Part shown: positions 1 to 8,207 of the stretch, piece by piece | Numbering within the stretch: the first letter of the stretch is position 1 | Layout of the letters: every line of letters begins with the position of its first letter | From: Thermaerobacillus caldiproteolyticus | GTDB lineage: Bacteria; Bacillota; Bacilli; Bacillales; Anoxybacillaceae | DNA: 64,000 bases | Assembly: GCF_013761245.1 (NCBI RefSeq) | Contig: NZ_JACDUT010000009.1 | Span: 1 to 64,000 of the forward strand | Reading direction: 5' to 3' | The notes under the pieces: generated by a model | What the model saw: the letters and a program-made list of their open reading frames with translations, nothing else | Database searches by the model: none | What the model was told of the DNA's origin: nothing | Translations under genes and position numbers: made by a program

Positions 1-93
1 ATTCATCCGCTCCTTTGATTCATCTGTTTAGGAGCAGTATAGACAAGAATAGGCATTGGTTAAACATGTCGGAATTTCAAACTGAATTTATAT

Positions 94-222
94 AAGAAGG
101 AATCGAAGTTAAAGCTAGAAAAGCAAGACAAAATCAAATTCGTCCGCAAACATTTTGAAGCCAGTGGCACAACTATCAATTTCGGTGGACTAGATAAAGA
201 TGTTAAAGAGGAGAGATTCTAA
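94..222 (+). other. C-terminal fragment of an unrecognised gene
   Basis: An open stretch in one frame ends at TAA 220-222 and reads as a lysine-rich segment followed by FEASGTTINFGG and a charged tail. I do not recognise the family. It has no start in the window and stops one base before the ATG of the transposase relic that follows, so it may be the 3' end of an interrupted gene or chance. Confidence 0.25.
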
Positions 223-223
223 A

Positions 224-549
224 ATGGCACAATACCAGATTAACGTAGATCAGAAACTTTTGCAGCAATGAATCCTCCTAGAAGCCGGACTTGATGATAC
301 AACGGCTGTTCCTCACTCTCTAAGAGATATCGTAAGCGTCTGCGCACCACCAACAGCGCCGAACGTCTGAATGAAGAGGTTCGTAGACGGGAACGAGTCA
401 TCGGCATCTTCCTGAATCGTCAGTCTGGCATCCGTCTGCTCATGAAACAGGACGAGAAGTGGGCTAGCGGCAGGAAATGCATTAACATGGAGGAATATCT
501 GGCTTGGCGTAAAGCTCGTTCTGCTAAGTCCAATGGCAGAATGACATGA
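224..549 (+). pseudogene. IS256-type (mutator) transposase, internally deleted
   Basis: The first codons read MAQYQINVDQKLLQQ and then hit TGA at 269-271. This is the usual start of IS256-family transposases of thermophilic Bacillaceae. From about 310 another frame carries the family C-terminus, including KRLRTTNSAERLNEEVRRRE, MKQDEKWASG and YLAWRKAR, ending at TGA 547-549. A full transposase is about 390-410 residues, so roughly 290 codons including the DDE core are gone and the two ends are out of frame. It cannot make an active enzyme. Family assignment rests on motif recall, not a search. Confidence 0.8.
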
Positions 550-729
550 ATCATGTAAGCTTCACTTCAAGAGGCGGATGATAGCCTGTCGGGCTATGTG
601 AAATCCCTTCGCCACTTCACTAGACATTTGTGCCCCGTAAGAGGCTCCTTGTCAGGCCGTCAACTTCATTCTTTGACCGAGAATAAAGTTACACATAAAT
701 TTGAATTTGATCATATATCTAAAATAATA

Positions 730-819
730 TATACTAAGTATACATCGTTTTGGTTTTGGGAACCAAAAAATAATTATAAATTCAATATACCCTCTTTTAT
801 ATAGTATATACTAAATATA
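730..819 (+). promoter_or_regulatory. Two matching 13-bp operator-like sites before the ABC exporter
   Basis: TATACTAAGTATA (730-742) is a palindrome around its central base, and TATACTAAATATA (807-819) differs from it at one position. They lie 77 bp apart start to start, the second directly before the Shine-Dalgarno site. A PadR-type regulator is encoded at the end of the same gene group and the family commonly autoregulates through AT-rich dyads, so these are candidate PadR operators. The rest of 550-729 holds nothing I can assign. Confidence 0.45.
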
Positions 820-837
820 TAAAAGGAGGGATAAATA

Positions 838-855
838 ATGGAGGGAACGCTATGA
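838..855 (+). promoter_or_regulatory. Five-codon leader reading frame coupled to the ABC ATPase
   Basis: A strong Shine-Dalgarno AAAGGAGGG (822-830) sits before ATG GAG GGA ACG CTA TGA, whose stop overlaps the ATPase ATG at 852 as ATGA. The ATPase's own ribosome site is the GAGGG inside this mini frame. It could couple translation or be chance; there is no direct evidence the peptide is made. Confidence 0.3.
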
Positions 856-1571
856 TTAAAGTTAGCAATCTAACTAAAGAATTTTTGCAGGGGCAAGAGA
901 GAACACAGGTGTTGAAAGGCGTAGATTTGAATATTAAAGAAGGCGAATTTGTAGCGATAATGGGACCCAGTGGCTCCGGAAAAAGCACTTTGCTGCAACT
1001 AATGGGAGGACTTGACGTACCGACCGCTGGAGATATACAAATTGACGGGAAATATTTAAATAAGATGAGCGAAAAAGAAAGAACGATATTCCGGAGACAA
1101 AAACTGGGGTTCGTTTTTCAAAATTATCAACTGCTTCCGACTTTAACTGTAGAAGAAAATATCGCGTTTCCTCTTCATGCTGACGGCAAACTGACAAAGG
1201 AGAAGAGTCGGGTGATCCATGAATTGATTCAGGCCGTAGGGTTGGAAGGACTTCATCGCAAACGCGCCAATTTGCTCAGTGGCGGTCAACAGCAGCGTGT
1301 TGCTATCGCCAGGGCACTCGTGAATAACCCGACTGTTTTATTAGCTGATGAACCGACAGGGAATTTGGACAGAGCCAATGCAGAAGAAATTCTGCGGCTA
1401 TTATCAGCCTTCCATCGTGAAAACAGACAAACGATCGTGATGGTTACCCATGATATTTTTGCAGCCGGATTTGCGGATCGGATTATTCTTTTCAGGGACG
1501 GAGGCATCGATCAGGTGGTATCGAGGGAGGAGGGCGACTATGCTAAATATTTGGCGAATTTCATGGCGTAA
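852..1571 (+). CDS. ABC transporter ATP-binding protein (MacB/LolD-type)
   Basis: This 239-residue cytosolic ATPase should power the adjacent permease. Walker A GPSGSGKS is at residues 38-45, the Q-loop glutamine at 90, signature LSGGQQQR from 142, Walker B LLADE near 163-167 and the switch histidine at 200. The text resembles the MacB/LolD/YvrO branch, which works with FtsX-type permeases in export or mechanotransmission rather than import. The ATG at 852 gives the expected N-terminus. The permease starts 32 bases before this gene's stop, so the two are translationally coupled. Substrate unknown; bacitracin-type peptides, lipids or drugs are possible. Confidence 0.9.
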   Translation: MIKVSNLTKEFLQGQERTQVLKGVDLNIKEGEFVAIMGPSGSGKSTLLQLMGGLDVPTAGDIQIDGKYLNKMSEKERTIFRRQKLGFVFQNYQLLPTLTVEENIAFPLHADGKLTKEKSRVIHELIQAVGLEGLHRKRANLLSGGQQQRVAIARALVNNPTVLLADEPTGNLDRANAEEILRLLSAFHRENRQTIVMVTHDIFAAGFADRIILFRDGGIDQVVSREEGDYAKYLANFMA

Positions 1572-4002
1572 TATCACTCATAACAAAAAACGTTTTTTTT
1601 TAACCTTGTTTGCGATTATACTGGGAACATCTTTTATAACCTCTATGCTGGTAGCCGATAAAACAACTAGAGACGTTTTTAATTACTACACGGATATGTA
1701 TGTAGCCAATGCAGATTATTGGGTTTTAAGCGATAAGCATACTTATCCGGAAAAAATGATTGCACCTGTTCAAGATAATCCTCATGTTACGAATATGCTG
1801 CTTGTTCTCCAAAAGCAAGCGTTCTTTGAACTTGAAGACGCTCACTCTCTAAGTCAGAGATCTATACGAATTATCGGAGTCAGTGACCAAAACAGTCCGT
1901 TACTGGTGCTTCCTGTGATTGAAGGCAGTTTGGATAATGAAGGGGTCATATTGCCGAAAACTGTTGCAACCCTTTTAGGAAAAAAGGTTGGGGATACGGT
2001 TCGGTTTGAAGGTTTGGGAGAGGCAAAAGTGTCTGCTATTGTCGAGTATACGCAGCTGCTTGCAAGTCCTAGTGATTGGGACAGTGCCGAATCAACCAGT
2101 TTTCGTATTATAGCTCCACTCGATATGTTAAGAGAGTGGGCAGGCAAACATGATGAGATTTCTTATATGCGGTTTCAGGTCAACGGAGATGGCAAGGACC
2201 TCTTTCATTCCTTACAGCAACAGTTCCGTGGGTCAGGTGTGTTCATTCAGCCTGTTGTTGCAGATGACCTTCAGAACAACGATATTAGCGGCCTCTATAC
2301 CTTCTTTTATATTGTCGCCGGTTTATCGATGTTGGTCAGCGGGTTTATCGTCTTTAACACGATTTATACAAGCGTGATCGAAAGAAAAAAAGAATTTGCC
2401 ATAATGAAAAGCTTCGGTTACACACATCGTTCTGTGTCCACGCTTGTGCTCATTGAAATCGTACTTTTGTCATTGATCGGTACAGCCATCGGTGTTCCGC
2501 TTGGTATATGGCTCGGTGATCTGTTTATGCAGGCACTGCTCAGTATGCTTCAATTTGATATAGTTTATACTTTAAATTGGAGATTGCCGGCGATGATGGC
2601 GGTGATTGTTGGAGTTCTGTTCCCTGTCCTGTTTTCGCTTTTCCCGATTTACAATGCAGGCAGAACGTCGATTTTATTGACGTTAAAAATGGCCAGCCAA
2701 TCGAAGGGATCATCAAGACCTTCGCTGATTAGAGCTGTAGTTGGCGTGGCGCTTCTATGCTTTGTGTTTATCGACCACTCTGTAACTTATGCAGCCGTCT
2801 TGTCAGGTGTCATTCTTTTGTTTCCTTTGCTGTTGGCCGGTTTAAGCAAAATAATAAAACCCGCTTTAAATATTCTTTTTCATTATGCGGGGAGTTTGGC
2901 TGCCAAAAACCTCTTTCAACAAATCAATCGCAATGCAAATACGGCCGCGATACTCGGCATCGGTATTTCGGTTATTTTATTGCTTGGCGCGGTGGTGGAA
3001 TCAGCTCCGGAAGGATATGAGCAAGAAATCAGGAATACGTATGGGGGGGATATAAGACTTACGTCTGAAGTGCCTTGGTCTGCTGAAGATATAACGAAAT
3101 TGCGTTCTTATGATGGAGTTGCAGGCGTTGAGCCATTAATGGAAGCGACCCCGATTACGTGGAAAACGGTTGACGGCACAAGCAGACAATTTTCTGTTTT
3201 TGCCGTAAGTGAAGATAGTCCGTCGTTATTTGCCGATCAAAATGAGAAAAAACTGTATAACCGGTTAAAACAGCAAAATGCTGTGCTGCTTGGAGAACGT
3301 GCGTTTGATGAATGGGGCGGGGAGATTGGGCAGAGCATTCGGATGAACACGCCAAACGGTGAACAATCTTATGAGGTGATTGGAGTTGTAAAAACATCGC
3401 ATTATTCCGGTTATGTCGCGTTTATGGATGAGGAACGTCTCAAGGAGGAATTTGGATGGACAAAAAGCTTTGATTTGCTGCTTACTGTTAACAGCGAAGC
3501 GGCCAGTTCCATCCGAGACAGGGTATGGTCTGATTTTCGCGATCATCTGTCAAAGGTTCAAACGGTTGAAGATGAAATTGAGTCCACTACTTCAACGATT
3601 TCCGGTATGAATGAACTGATCTTGATATTGCTGTTTATGATCATCGGGTTAGCCAGTATCGGCACAGCCAACACCCTTTTGATGAACACGCTGGAACGCG
3701 TCTCCGAGATCGGAACGATGCGGGCTCTTGGGTTTACTAAACAACAGGTTAGAAATATGATAATCGCCGAAGGATTGCTCGTTGGGTTATCCGGAGTTAT
3801 TGGTGGAATAGCAGCCGGGTTGATTTTAATCTATGTAACAAGTCAGTCTGAACTCATGGACGGATTTATGTCTTTCCGGCTGCCATATAGCAATATGATA
3901 GTGGCAGTGATATCCGGTGTTGCGTTGAGTCTATGCGCCGCCTGGATGGCCAGCAAAAGTGCCAGCAAAATGGATATCCAATCATCACTGAAAGAAGGTT
4001 GA
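1540..4002 (+). CDS. FtsX-like ABC permease, two-repeat type
   Basis: Membrane partner of the ATPase at 852, 820 residues from the ATG at 1540, which has the site GGGAGGAGGG at 1525-1534; upstream in-frame codons lack one. An N-terminal membrane segment (about 20-40) precedes a long extracytoplasmic domain, then membrane segments near residues 260-400. A second soluble domain and three C-terminal segments follow, ending in an FtsX core (LASIGTANTLLMNTLERVSE). The duplicated layout is that of YtrF/YvrN-like and large FtsX exporters. PadR-linked pairs of this kind often respond to peptides or lipid stress; the substrate cannot be read from the sequence. Confidence 0.88.
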   Translation: MLNIWRISWRNITHNKKRFFLTLFAIILGTSFITSMLVADKTTRDVFNYYTDMYVANADYWVLSDKHTYPEKMIAPVQDNPHVTNMLLVLQKQAFFELEDAHSLSQRSIRIIGVSDQNSPLLVLPVIEGSLDNEGVILPKTVATLLGKKVGDTVRFEGLGEAKVSAIVEYTQLLASPSDWDSAESTSFRIIAPLDMLREWAGKHDEISYMRFQVNGDGKDLFHSLQQQFRGSGVFIQPVVADDLQNNDISGLYTFFYIVAGLSMLVSGFIVFNTIYTSVIERKKEFAIMKSFGYTHRSVSTLVLIEIVLLSLIGTAIGVPLGIWLGDLFMQALLSMLQFDIVYTLNWRLPAMMAVIVGVLFPVLFSLFPIYNAGRTSILLTLKMASQSKGSSRPSLIRAVVGVALLCFVFIDHSVTYAAVLSGVILLFPLLLAGLSKIIKPALNILFHYAGSLAAKNLFQQINRNANTAAILGIGISVILLLGAVVESAPEGYEQEIRNTYGGDIRLTSEVPWSAEDITKLRSYDGVAGVEPLMEATPITWKTVDGTSRQFSVFAVSEDSPSLFADQNEKKLYNRLKQQNAVLLGERAFDEWGGEIGQSIRMNTPNGEQSYEVIGVVKTSHYSGYVAFMDEERLKEEFGWTKSFDLLLTVNSEAASSIRDRVWSDFRDHLSKVQTVEDEIESTTSTISGMNELILILLFMIIGLASIGTANTLLMNTLERVSEIGTMRALGFTKQQVRNMIIAEGLLVGLSGVIGGIAAGLILIYVTSQSELMDGFMSFRLPYSNMIVAVISGVALSLCAAWMASKSASKMDIQSSLKEG

Positions 4003-4006
4003 CAAC

Positions 4007-4510
4007 TTGTCAGTTAAATATGGAATTTTGACATTGTTATGCCAAAAAAAACATCACGGATACGAATTGAAATTAGAATTGGATTCCCTTCTTGGCATTA
4101 AAGGCAAAATTAATCCCGGTCAGATCTATACTACGCTTGATCGCCTGATTCGTGATCAACTTGTCTCGTCCGCAGGAATGGACGACCAGGAAAGAAAATT
4201 ATACGAGTTAACACCAAAAGGTAAAGATGAGTTGGAAAAATGGTTGCTGGAACCGGTGCCTTACACCACGACAAAAGAAGATTTTTTCTTTAAATGGAGC
4301 TGTGCCCGCAAGATTAATTTTGCCCAGGAAAAGAAAATGCTTGAACAGCAAAAAGCGATGGTGATTAAAGAAGTGATGGAATTGACCAAATTAAAAACAG
4401 AGTTGCTACTTCAAGGTGACGAAAGCAAATATTTATTGATCTCCGGTATTTTATTGCATTTAGAGGCGGATTTAAACTGGATGAATCAGGTTGAAAATCG
4501 AATCCGTTAA
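4007..4510 (+). CDS. PadR-family transcriptional regulator
   Basis: A 167-residue DNA-binding protein starting at TTG 4007, placed by AGAAGG at 3992-3997 and by the family N-terminus (KYGILTLLCQKKHHGYEL). The winged helix spans residues 1-85 with the typical IYTTLDRLIRDQLV and YELTPKGKDEL stretches. The remaining helices fit the PadR C-terminal dimerisation arm. It lies 4 bp after the permease stop and is probably co-transcribed, which suggests local repression of the exporter relieved by a ligand. The paired sites at 730 and 807 are the obvious candidate targets. Confidence 0.88.
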   Translation: MSVKYGILTLLCQKKHHGYELKLELDSLLGIKGKINPGQIYTTLDRLIRDQLVSSAGMDDQERKLYELTPKGKDELEKWLLEPVPYTTTKEDFFFKWSCARKINFAQEKKMLEQQKAMVIKEVMELTKLKTELLLQGDESKYLLISGILLHLEADLNWMNQVENRIR

Positions 4511-4563
4511 AAGCCGCCAAGTTCAAAGAAAAGTGCGGGCAGTATAAGTAGGATGAAAGAAGA

Positions 4564-5079
4564 ATGGGCTTAGGATTGCGATTCTGGCATATCATTGGGA
4601 ACTGTTTATCGTAGCGGAAGTGTTGTCTGTCATCTCCCTTTTATTATTTGACATATTTCGATATTTTTTTAGAAAACCAAAAACTCAGTATTTTGCTGAA
4701 AGCTGAAGCTTGGCTCGGGTTGTTTGTATGTCGGCAAACAGGGGAGATTTCAACGTTTCTCATTGTTATTACTATATTTGTCATTTATGCTTGTACTTTT
4801 GGAATATCCGGTTTTATCAGGTTAGATCGATGGATGAGGAATAAAATCGGTCAGCTGCGCGGTGTTGAACTGTTAACAGAAAAAGATTATGAAAAGATGA
4901 GACAAAACTGTGATCCGAAATATATCGCAAAAAAATATCGTATATCCTCGCTCATTCACCTGGTGTTATTCGTTGTGGGTCAAGCGATATTTTGGTCTAT
5001 GGGGACGGACAGTATTGCTGAAATGAAACACTATTTAACATGTTCACTGAGAAGTCTCCCACCTCTAAGCGAAGTGTAG
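4564..5079 (+). pseudogene. Small multi-pass membrane protein, frameshifted
   Basis: Joining frames gives a coherent protein: FWHII, then FIVAEVLSVISLLLFDIFRYFFRKPKTQYF, then from about 4710 a second hydrophobic segment, a basic stretch with ELLTEKDYEKM and a third segment near LIHLVLFVVGQAIFW. At least two frameshifts are needed (near 4600 and 4710), so no single frame encodes it. The last 13 codons run into the hairpin at 5055. I do not recognise the family. It follows the PadR gene but nothing ties it to the exporter. Confidence 0.4.
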
Positions 5080-5087
5080 GTGGGAGA
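5055..5087 (+). repeat. IS200/IS605-type end hairpin, solitary
   Basis: A 10-bp perfect stem (TCTCCCACCT 5055-5064 and its complement 5078-5087) encloses a 13-base loop. This hairpin sequence is typical of the right ends of IS200/IS605-family and tnpB-carrying elements in Bacillaceae. No tnpA or tnpB reading frame lies nearby, so it is a solo end or a palindrome-associated derivative. It truncates or fuses with the membrane-protein pseudogene. Confidence 0.5.
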
Positions 5088-5218
5088 GGTTCATGTAATC
5101 AAGCGATTGACGAGTGTTAATGTGAGAGAAAATGGATTCTGAATCCTTCATTGCAGTTCATGTAGCTCTATCTATGGCATAATAATAATGCGAATTTTTC
5201 GAAAAAGAGAAATGAACG

Positions 5219-5416
5219 ATGAGTACGGCTAAGGAAAAACTAATCGAGTTAATTCAGAAAATGTCTGAAAGCGAAATTGTAAAAGTGTTGGATTTTGTAG
5301 AGTATTTGATGAAAAAACAAGAGAAGCAACTTGTTCAAGATTTAAGTAAAGCAAGTGAAACAAGTATTGATTTCTAGAACAATGATATAGATGACGAGGT
5401 CTGGGATCATGTATAA
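5219..5416 (+). pseudogene. DUF2281-like antitoxin with a nonsense codon
   Basis: ATG 5219 opens a helical, charged 52-codon frame (KEKLIELIQKMSESEIVKVL) that stops at TAG 5375. The same frame continues coherently as NNDIDDEVWDHV to TAA 5414, which overlaps the toxin ATG at 5409. Relatives of this antitoxin type carry an F-W pair where the TAG stands, so a TGG to TAG change is the simplest explanation. It forms a two-gene module with the PemK/MazF-like gene that follows, also broken. Confidence 0.55.
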
Positions 5417-5680
5417 GCAAGGTGATATTCTTCTTATCCCTATTCCTTTTAGTAATTTATCGATAACCAAACAACGACCGGTCCTTGTTTTGTCTAATGA
5501 CAACTATAATCAATTCACTAAAGATTTACTGGTTGCTGCGATTACGTCTCAGCTTGTCTCAGCTTAAAGATATTGATTACTCTATTTTAATTACCCAAGA
5601 TGATTTAGCAGAAGGGAATCTTAAAGTTACTTCTGCTATTAGAGCAGATAAAATTTATACTCTTCGTGCTGTTCTAAAAG
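5409..5680 (+). pseudogene. MazF/PemK-like toxin broken by a 10-bp duplication
   Basis: ATG 5409 begins MYKQGDILLIPIPFSNL, followed by KQRPVLVLS, the typical N-terminus of PemK/MazF-type ribonucleases. GTCTCAGCTT occurs twice in tandem (5546-5555, 5556-5565) and shifts the frame. Downstream the family text resumes in another frame (KDIDYSILITQDDL, TSAIRADKIYTL) and homology then ends near 5665, where the opposite-strand HepT remnant begins. The toxin is dead by frameshift and by loss of its C-terminus. The end coordinate is approximate. Confidence 0.65.
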
Positions 5681-5905
5681 AGAAAAAGCGTCTCGACTGT
5701 TTTGGGGGAGGCCTAGCTTTTTCTGTGCGACCATGTGCATCGCCAGGTCGATGCTTGCTTCACATGCTCGCTGGAGATTTAAGATAATGGAGTCTTGCTT
5801 CGTGTAGTTTTCTAAATGTTTCGGGTTGTTCTCATATTCTTCGTGAATGCGTTTTATGCACCGCTCGATCACGCTAATTTTATTTAAAATGACATCATTT
5901 TTCAT
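5639..5905 (-). pseudogene. HepT-like HEPN toxin, 3' truncated
   Basis: The frame from ATG 5905 gives a HEPN N-terminus (VILNKISVIERCIKRIHEEY, ACEASIDLAMHMV, LGLPQNSRDAFSLL). HepT proteins are usually 130-145 residues and carry the catalytic R-x4-6-H-x-Y motif near the C-terminus. Here homology ends after SLLEQ at about 5670 and the frame runs on through the reverse of the MazF relic, so only 88 codons remain and the active-site motif is missing. It overlaps the 3' end of the nucleotidyltransferase gene by 11 bases. Confidence 0.7.
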
Positions 5906-6302
5906 AAACCGACCCGCTTTCATGAATGTTTCGCAAGATTTCCGTGCGTTCTTCATTCAATTTTGCGTACATCTTCAAGTCTCTCCATTCATATTCGGCT
6001 TTTTTCTGTTCATTTGTACAATAGATGACTTTGCCGTTACTGACCACTTGCGCCTGAAACACGGTTCTTGCTTGTTTGAGGTCCACAAGATCGACGTCCC
6101 GGTGCAGCCTGGATGCCAATTCTTGCGCAACCATAAATCGCTCATAATGATCCAATTGTTTTTGGTCGCTGAGAAAAGCGATATCAATGTCGCTGTCTTG
6201 ATGAACATGTCCTGCAACCGTTGATCCAAACAAATAAATCAAATATGGGGACACCGTTTCGGTCAACACTTCAATAATGATTGGCTCGATCTGTTCAGTC
6301 AA
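5895..6302 (-). CDS. MNT-type nucleotidyltransferase antitoxin (MntA-like)
   Basis: A 135-residue minimal nucleotidyltransferase. The catalytic signature is intact: GST at residues 26-28 with Asp38 and Asp40 in SDIDIAFL, and a further Asp in DVDLVDL near residue 73. Family members add AMP units to the active-site tyrosine region of HepT and so neutralise it. The TTG at 6302 (GTG at 6305 is also possible) is chosen because AAAGGAGGG lies just upstream. The partner HepT gene here is truncated and lacks the target motif, so this enzyme is orphaned unless another HEPN protein exists elsewhere. Confidence 0.75.
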   Translation of the reverse strand: MTEQIEPIIIEVLTETVSPYLIYLFGSTVAGHVHQDSDIDIAFLSDQKQLDHYERFMVAQELASRLHRDVDLVDLKQARTVFQAQVVSNGKVIYCTNEQKKAEYEWRDLKMYAKLNEERTEILRNIHESGSVYEK

Positions 6303-6610
6303 CACTGCCCCTCCTTTGCTTCGCCGCAATCCGGGCCATTTTCTTTCATTATATTACTTTTTATTTACTGCCTCAAACTTTGCGTAAAACTAAAAACTTC
6401 TCCTCAAGTTTTTGGATTATTGCAATCGCTTTTTTATAAGCCTTTTGTTTAAAAGTTCACCATCTACCTTGGAACGCTTATCCAAATTATCGTGAGCTTA
6501 TTATATATTTATCAAAAAAATTTTTATAAATAACCTATTCATAAAAAATACATAATGATAAATCAATATGTCATAAATCAAAGGTGTTGATTATCTGGAA
6601 ACAGAAAGAA

Positions 6611-6656
6611 AAAACAGGTCACATACCGGATAGACGGTTCGGTGACCTGTTTTTTT
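6611..6656 (-). terminator. Terminator of the NmrA-like gene
   Basis: AAAACAGGTCAC and GTGACCTGTTTT form a long stem flanked by A and T runs, so it can work on both strands. It lies 20 bp beyond the minus-strand stop at 6676. The stretch 6330-6610 otherwise shows no gene; it is AT-rich and without clear hairpins. Confidence 0.75.
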
Positions 6657-6675
6657 ATTCGACTTATTTTAATCC

Positions 6676-7539
6676 TTAGACTTGCAAAGCTTGTTTTACA
6701 GTTTCTTTAAGAGGGGTCAAGGAGCCGATAAGTGTTTGTAGATCATCTGACGTTTTGGACGTTTCACCTTTAGAAACCGCGTCATAGATAACTGCTGTAA
6801 GTTCGGCAATAGGCTCAGGAAGACCAGCGTTTACGAGAATATTTTTCTCTTCTTCAAATGAGACAGACTGGTGCACGACTTTTTTGCCGGAAACCTCAGA
6901 GAGAATTTGAGCTAGATCGTCAAAGCTCCACGGTTGATTGGAAACAAGGTTATATGTTTTGTTTTCATGTCCTTCTTCTGTAAGAACCGTCGCGGCAGCC
7001 AAGGCAAGATCATTGCGGGTTACCGAATTAATTTTTCCACTTCCTGTATTCGTCACCACTGCTCCAGACTCTACGGATGCGCGCAGCCCTTCATTTACAA
7101 AAAGTTCTGTATATAAGGCGTTGCGCAGGAAAGTATAAGGAATACTGGTGGTACGAATTGCATATTCCGTAGCTAAATGAACGTGAGCAAGGGGCAATTT
7201 TGCCTCCTCAGCAAAGGCATACCCAGTATAAGCAATATGTTTTACTCCTGCATCTCTGGCTGCTTTTACGACATTTGCATGTTGAACGATACGGAGCGTA
7301 TTATCAGTGTCGGGACTTGAGATAAAGAGCAGCTTGGAAGCGCCAGCAAAAGCCTTTTCAAGAGATTTCGGATCATCATAATCACCATGACGAACCTCCA
7401 CTCCTTGATCGGCAAGAGCGGAGGCTTTTTCCACATTACGGGCGATGGCAATGATTTGACTTGCAGGCACTTTTTTGAGTAAATGTTGAATAACTAAACC
7501 TCCGAGTTGACCAGTAGCACCAGTAACGACGATTGACAT
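6676..7539 (-). CDS. NmrA/QorB-like NAD(P)-binding oxidoreductase
   Basis: A 286-residue atypical short-chain reductase. The start MSIVVTGATGQLGGLV has the Rossmann motif TGATGQLG at residues 6-13. The text matches the NmrA/QorB group, quinone or azo-type reductases and redox sensors, without the YxxxK catalytic pair of classical SDRs. ATG 7539 is chosen over an upstream ATG because AAAGGAAGG precedes it and the glycine motif then sits at the usual depth. Three palindromic operators stand directly upstream, so expression is probably induced by electrophiles or quinones through a HxlR- or MarR-type regulator that is not in the window. Confidence 0.8.
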   Translation of the reverse strand: MSIVVTGATGQLGGLVIQHLLKKVPASQIIAIARNVEKASALADQGVEVRHGDYDDPKSLEKAFAGASKLLFISSPDTDNTLRIVQHANVVKAARDAGVKHIAYTGYAFAEEAKLPLAHVHLATEYAIRTTSIPYTFLRNALYTELFVNEGLRASVESGAVVTNTGSGKINSVTRNDLALAAATVLTEEGHENKTYNLVSNQPWSFDDLAQILSEVSGKKVVHQSVSFEEEKNILVNAGLPEPIAELTAVIYDAVSKGETSKTSDDLQTLIGSLTPLKETVKQALQV

Positions 7540-7582
7540 TGAAAATATCCTTCCTTTCTTTTCATAAATTTTTGAGAGCAAG

Positions 7583-7688
7583 TGTAACTATCTTGATTAC
7601 AACGTGCCCAATAATTAAATGCCGTTATAACCAAGTTGGTTACAACGCGCACAAGAATAGACATCGTTATAACCAAATCGGTTACAAC
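7583..7688 (-). promoter_or_regulatory. Three operators upstream of the NmrA-like gene
   Basis: Dyads centred in 7583-7601, 7624-7646 and 7666-7688 share TGTAACC-N5-GGTTAYA when read on the minus strand; the middle one contains the perfect 15-bp dyad TAACCAAGTTGGTTA. Their spacing is 42-43 bp, about four helical turns. A further relative, TGTAA-N9-TTACA, is at 7787-7805. The repeat pattern suggests cooperative binding by one dimeric regulator. The binder is unknown. Confidence 0.6.
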
Positions 7689-7805
7689 TGACACGAAAAA
7701 ATGAGCTCTTTGAAGAGCCGGTTTTCAAGAGATGAACTGCAATGGAGAAGTGACTGCTAAATTTTTTAAGCGCTTCAACCTCTCGTTGTAACCATTATAA
7801 TTACA

Positions 7806-8207
7806 TCGAAAATGAAAGTCAAATCTTATGTACCGTCAGGCAACGTGGAAGACCAAGGCCGTCAAAGCGGAAAAACTACGGTTGTTTTTTACACTTCAAT
7901 CCAATCTATTCCGTCTCGTCAACCATTGGATGAGGAGGAACCAATATCATCATCGTCTTTGACATGGTTGTCCGGATTTTTCATTTTCGGCTTTTTGATC
8001 CCCTTCTTCACGATAATCGTTCCACGCATGAAAAAGTTTATTCGGTAAAACCATTATATTCCAAAAGAAACGTTCTATATGCTTAGTATGAAAGAATGGA
8101 TGAATAAGGAAAAAGTCCTGGTTGTAATCTGGAAAATAGGAATATATCATGATTTCTCCTTATTTTACTTATGTTACCATTTAAGTATTGGATAAATGGG
8201 GGAGGGA
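7806..8207. other. Intergenic, no convincing gene
   Basis: A 78-codon plus-strand frame begins at 7812 and has a hydrophobic C-terminal half (FFIFGFLIPFFTIIV), but it has no ribosome site and a low-complexity middle, so I do not call it. The last 60 bases carry the start region of the toxin operon with GGGGGAGGG before ATG 8208. Confidence 0.35.

Noticed and set aside
598-804. A 68-codon plus-strand frame
   Set aside because: No ribosome site or start context, and it covers the operator region before the exporter.
7812-8048. A 78-codon frame with a hydrophobic end
   Set aside because: No Shine-Dalgarno and no family resemblance; treated as intergenic.
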